From NCBI GenBank assembly GCA_933228675.1, contig OW121740.1, positions 160,440,806 through 160,504,805 of the forward strand: 64,000 bases of DNA. Direction: 5' to 3'. Numbering within the stretch: position 1 is the first letter of the stretch; every line of letters begins with the position of its first letter. Below the pieces are notes generated by a model. The model ran no database searches, was not told the origin of the DNA, and was given only the letters and a program-made list of their open reading frames with translations. Positions 62,001-64,000 of the stretch are shown piece by piece. This DNA is from Stomorhina lunata. Taxonomy: Eukaryota; Arthropoda; Insecta; Diptera; Rhiniidae. Position numbers and translations under genes: made by a program.

Positions 62001-62399
62001 AAGTAATTCTGAGTATTAAACTTCAATCAACAGCTTCTGAAAATTACGGCATACAATTTAAATAAAATCCTAAGTAATTTTCAGGGAATTATATTGCATG
62101 CTTTTAGGAGATTTCAGAAAAAGTTTAGTACAAACAAATAACTGGGTTAATACGTTTAATACAGAGCCTAATGATTCTGTTTCTGTCAAAATTTGCATAA
62201 ATAATTTACTCACCAATGAAGAACAAAGCTAAACTTTGGTTATTTACATATTTACATATTCAGCCTGGGTTCGTTCCATCATATTCAGCCTGGGTTCGTT
62301 CCACCGCAACACGCCGTCGATGTACTTTTCATCTATACTATAATAATAATTTGAGCATCCCAAAAGTATGTAAAAAATGATTTGGTTAAATTATTATTT
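62001..62399. other. Short spacer with a 25-bp tandem duplication
   Basis: A 25-bp unit starting CATATTCAGCCTGGGTTCG occurs twice in tandem (62255-62279 and 62280-62304) with one mismatch. Otherwise unremarkable. Confidence 0.7.
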
Positions 62400-63865
62400 T
62401 TTTTATTTTTAGTGAATTTTTTTTTTTAATTTTTAAAAATTATAATTTTTCACAAATTCAAAAATTCACTATTTATAGGCAATTTTTAAAAAATGTACTA
62501 TTTATAGGCAAATTTTAAAAATTCATTATTTATAGGTTAATTTTTAAAAATTCACTTTTTATAGGGAATTTTTCAAATATTCACTTTTTATAGAGAAATT
62601 TTATAAAATTCACTTTTTGTAGAAAATTTTGTAAAATTTTAATTTCTGTAAGAAATTTTCCAAAAATTCACTTTTAAAGGGAATTTTTCAAAAATTCACT
62701 TTTCGTAGGGAATTTTTTAAAAATGTAGTTCTTATAGAAAATTTTTTAGAAATTAACTGTTTTAGAGTATTTTTCAAAAATTAAACATTTTTTAGGAAGT
62801 TATTCAAAAATTCATTTTTTATAGGGAATTTTTCCAAAATTTACTTTTTATTGAGAATGTTTCAAAAATTCGCTTTTATAGGGAGTTTTTCAAAAATTCA
62901 CTTTTTATAGGGAGTTTTTCAAAAATTCACTTTTTATAGGGAATTTTTCAAAAATTCACTTTTTATAGGGAATTTTTCAAAAATTCACTTTTTATAGGGA
63001 ATTTTTCAAAAATTCACTTTTTATAGGGAATTTTTCAAAAATTCACTTTTTATAGGAAATTTTTAAAAAATGCACTTTTTATAGGGAATTTTTTTTCAAA
63101 TTCATTTTTATAGGGAATTTTTCAAAAATTCATTTTTTATTGGGAATTTTTCAAAAATTCACTTTTATAGTGAATTTTTCAAAAATTCACTTTTATAGTG
63201 AATTTTTCAAAAATTCACTTTTTATAGGGTATTTTCTAAAAATTTACTTTTTATTGGGAATTTTTCAAAAATTCACTTTTTATAGGGAATTTTTCAAATT
63301 TCACCTTTTATAGGGAATTTTTAAAAAATTCACATTTTATAGGGAATTTTTCAAGAATTCACTTTTAATAGGGATATTTCAAAAATTGACTTTTTAAAGG
63401 GAATTTTTCAAAAATTAACTTTTTAAAAGGAATTTTTCAAAAATTCACTTTTTATAGGGAATTTTTCAAAAATTCACTTTTTATAGGGAATTTTTCAAAA
63501 ATTCACTTTTTATAGGGAATTTTTCAAAAATTCACTTTTTATGGGGAATTTTTCAAAAATTCACTTTTTATAGGGAATTTTTCCAAAAATTCACTTTTTA
63601 TAGGGAATTTTTCAAAAATTCACTTTTTATAGAGAATTTTTAAAAAATTTTTCAAAATTTTACTTTTTGTAGGAAATTTTCCAAAAATTTATTTTTAAAG
63701 GGAATTTTTCAAAAATTCACTTTTTATAGGGAATTTTTCCAAAATTCACTTTTTATAGGGAGTTTTTCCAAAATTCACTTTTTATAGGGAATTTTTCCAA
63801 AATTCACTTCTTATAGGGAATTTTTCGAAAATTCTCTGTTTATAGGGAATTTTTCAAAAAGGGAA
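62400..63865. repeat. 29-bp TTCACTTTTTATAGGGAA tandem array
   Basis: About 50 unit lengths of 29 bp: AAAAATTCACTTTTTATAGG followed by GAATTTTTC. Nearly uniform at 62880-63060 and 63420-63630. Resembles the 248-2391 family (TTTTTATAGGAAATTTTTC) and is in the same orientation, so the first and last arrays of the window appear related. Confidence 0.95.
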
Positions 63866-64000
63866 TTTGACTCAGTTCGAAACCTTGTTACTTTAACTTA
63901 TACAACTCTTATGATAAACGAGCGAAATACAAGCACATACATTTAGAGTTATGAGCCTGTTTGATTCTGTATAAATGTATGTATGTGTTTGTTAAACTTT

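Larger units (their letters stand above)
37881..64000 (+). other. CG31145: Start of the following intron, at least 26 kb
   Basis: The consensus donor GTAAGT at 37881 is intact and no further exon of this gene is recognised to the end of the window. The intron holds the 38340-39840, 41260-44120, 45930-49030, 52381-54740, 55900-59720 and 62400-63865 arrays, a hAT MITE and the second 1.3-kb inverted-repeat element. Confidence 0.65.

Overview
The window looks like a piece of a very AT-rich dipteran nuclear genome, probably a higher fly. The fly assignment is inference: it rests on the partial gene's resemblance to Drosophila CG31145, canonical GT-AG splice sites, glutamine-rich CAA/CAG coding tracts, and mariner, hAT and RTE-type transposon debris. 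No bacterial-style gene, rRNA, CRISPR array or intact tRNA gene was seen.

Only one host gene is supported, on the + strand and incomplete at both ends. Two coding exons are visible: 11952-13121 (glutamine-rich N-terminal region plus a signal-anchor helix) and 37563-37880 (luminal linker). They join in frame (phase 2) into the N-terminal part of a FAM20-family secretory-pathway kinase resembling Drosophila CG31145. The kinase domain must lie beyond position 64000 and the first exon(s) before position 1. Everything else is intron: more than 11.9 kb upstream, 24.4 kb between the exons, and more than 26 kb downstream.

About half of the window, by my tally, is short-period tandem arrays: 248-2391, 3541-5765, 8349-11690, 13240-16620, 28290-31500, 32610-34160, 35740-36480, 38340-39840, 41260-44120, 45930-49030, 50840-51075, 52381-54740, 55900-59720 and 62400-63865. 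Most have 28-33 bp units built from A/T blocks around a CTATA/CTATAG core, many palindromic. Several arrays carry higher-order duplications (467, 403, 381, 312, 339 and 149 bp offsets). One array (13920-16560) repeats a perfect 26-bp palindrome about 80 times.

Between the arrays lie mobile-element remains: a 511-bp hAT-type MITE with an exact 8-bp target duplication (41755-42265); a 557-bp mariner-type deletion derivative that keeps only the helix-turn-helix part of its transposase (23560-24116); a decayed RTE-type reverse transcriptase (24530-25690); two 1.3-kb copies in opposite orientation of an unidentified terminal-inverted-repeat element carrying tRNA-like segments (17616-18912, 51076-52380) plus a third fragment (49435-49735); and three foldback structures (7195-7517, 26975-27470, 61345-61710).

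The most interesting arrangement is exon 37563-37880. It is flanked closely by two related 31-bp arrays whose shared 14-mer TTTTCTATAGAAAA is its own reverse complement, and more distantly by the inverted 1.3-kb elements. The transcript could therefore pair across this exon, which is frame-neutral (318 nt). This is a testable hypothesis for exon skipping or circular RNA, not a demonstrated function.
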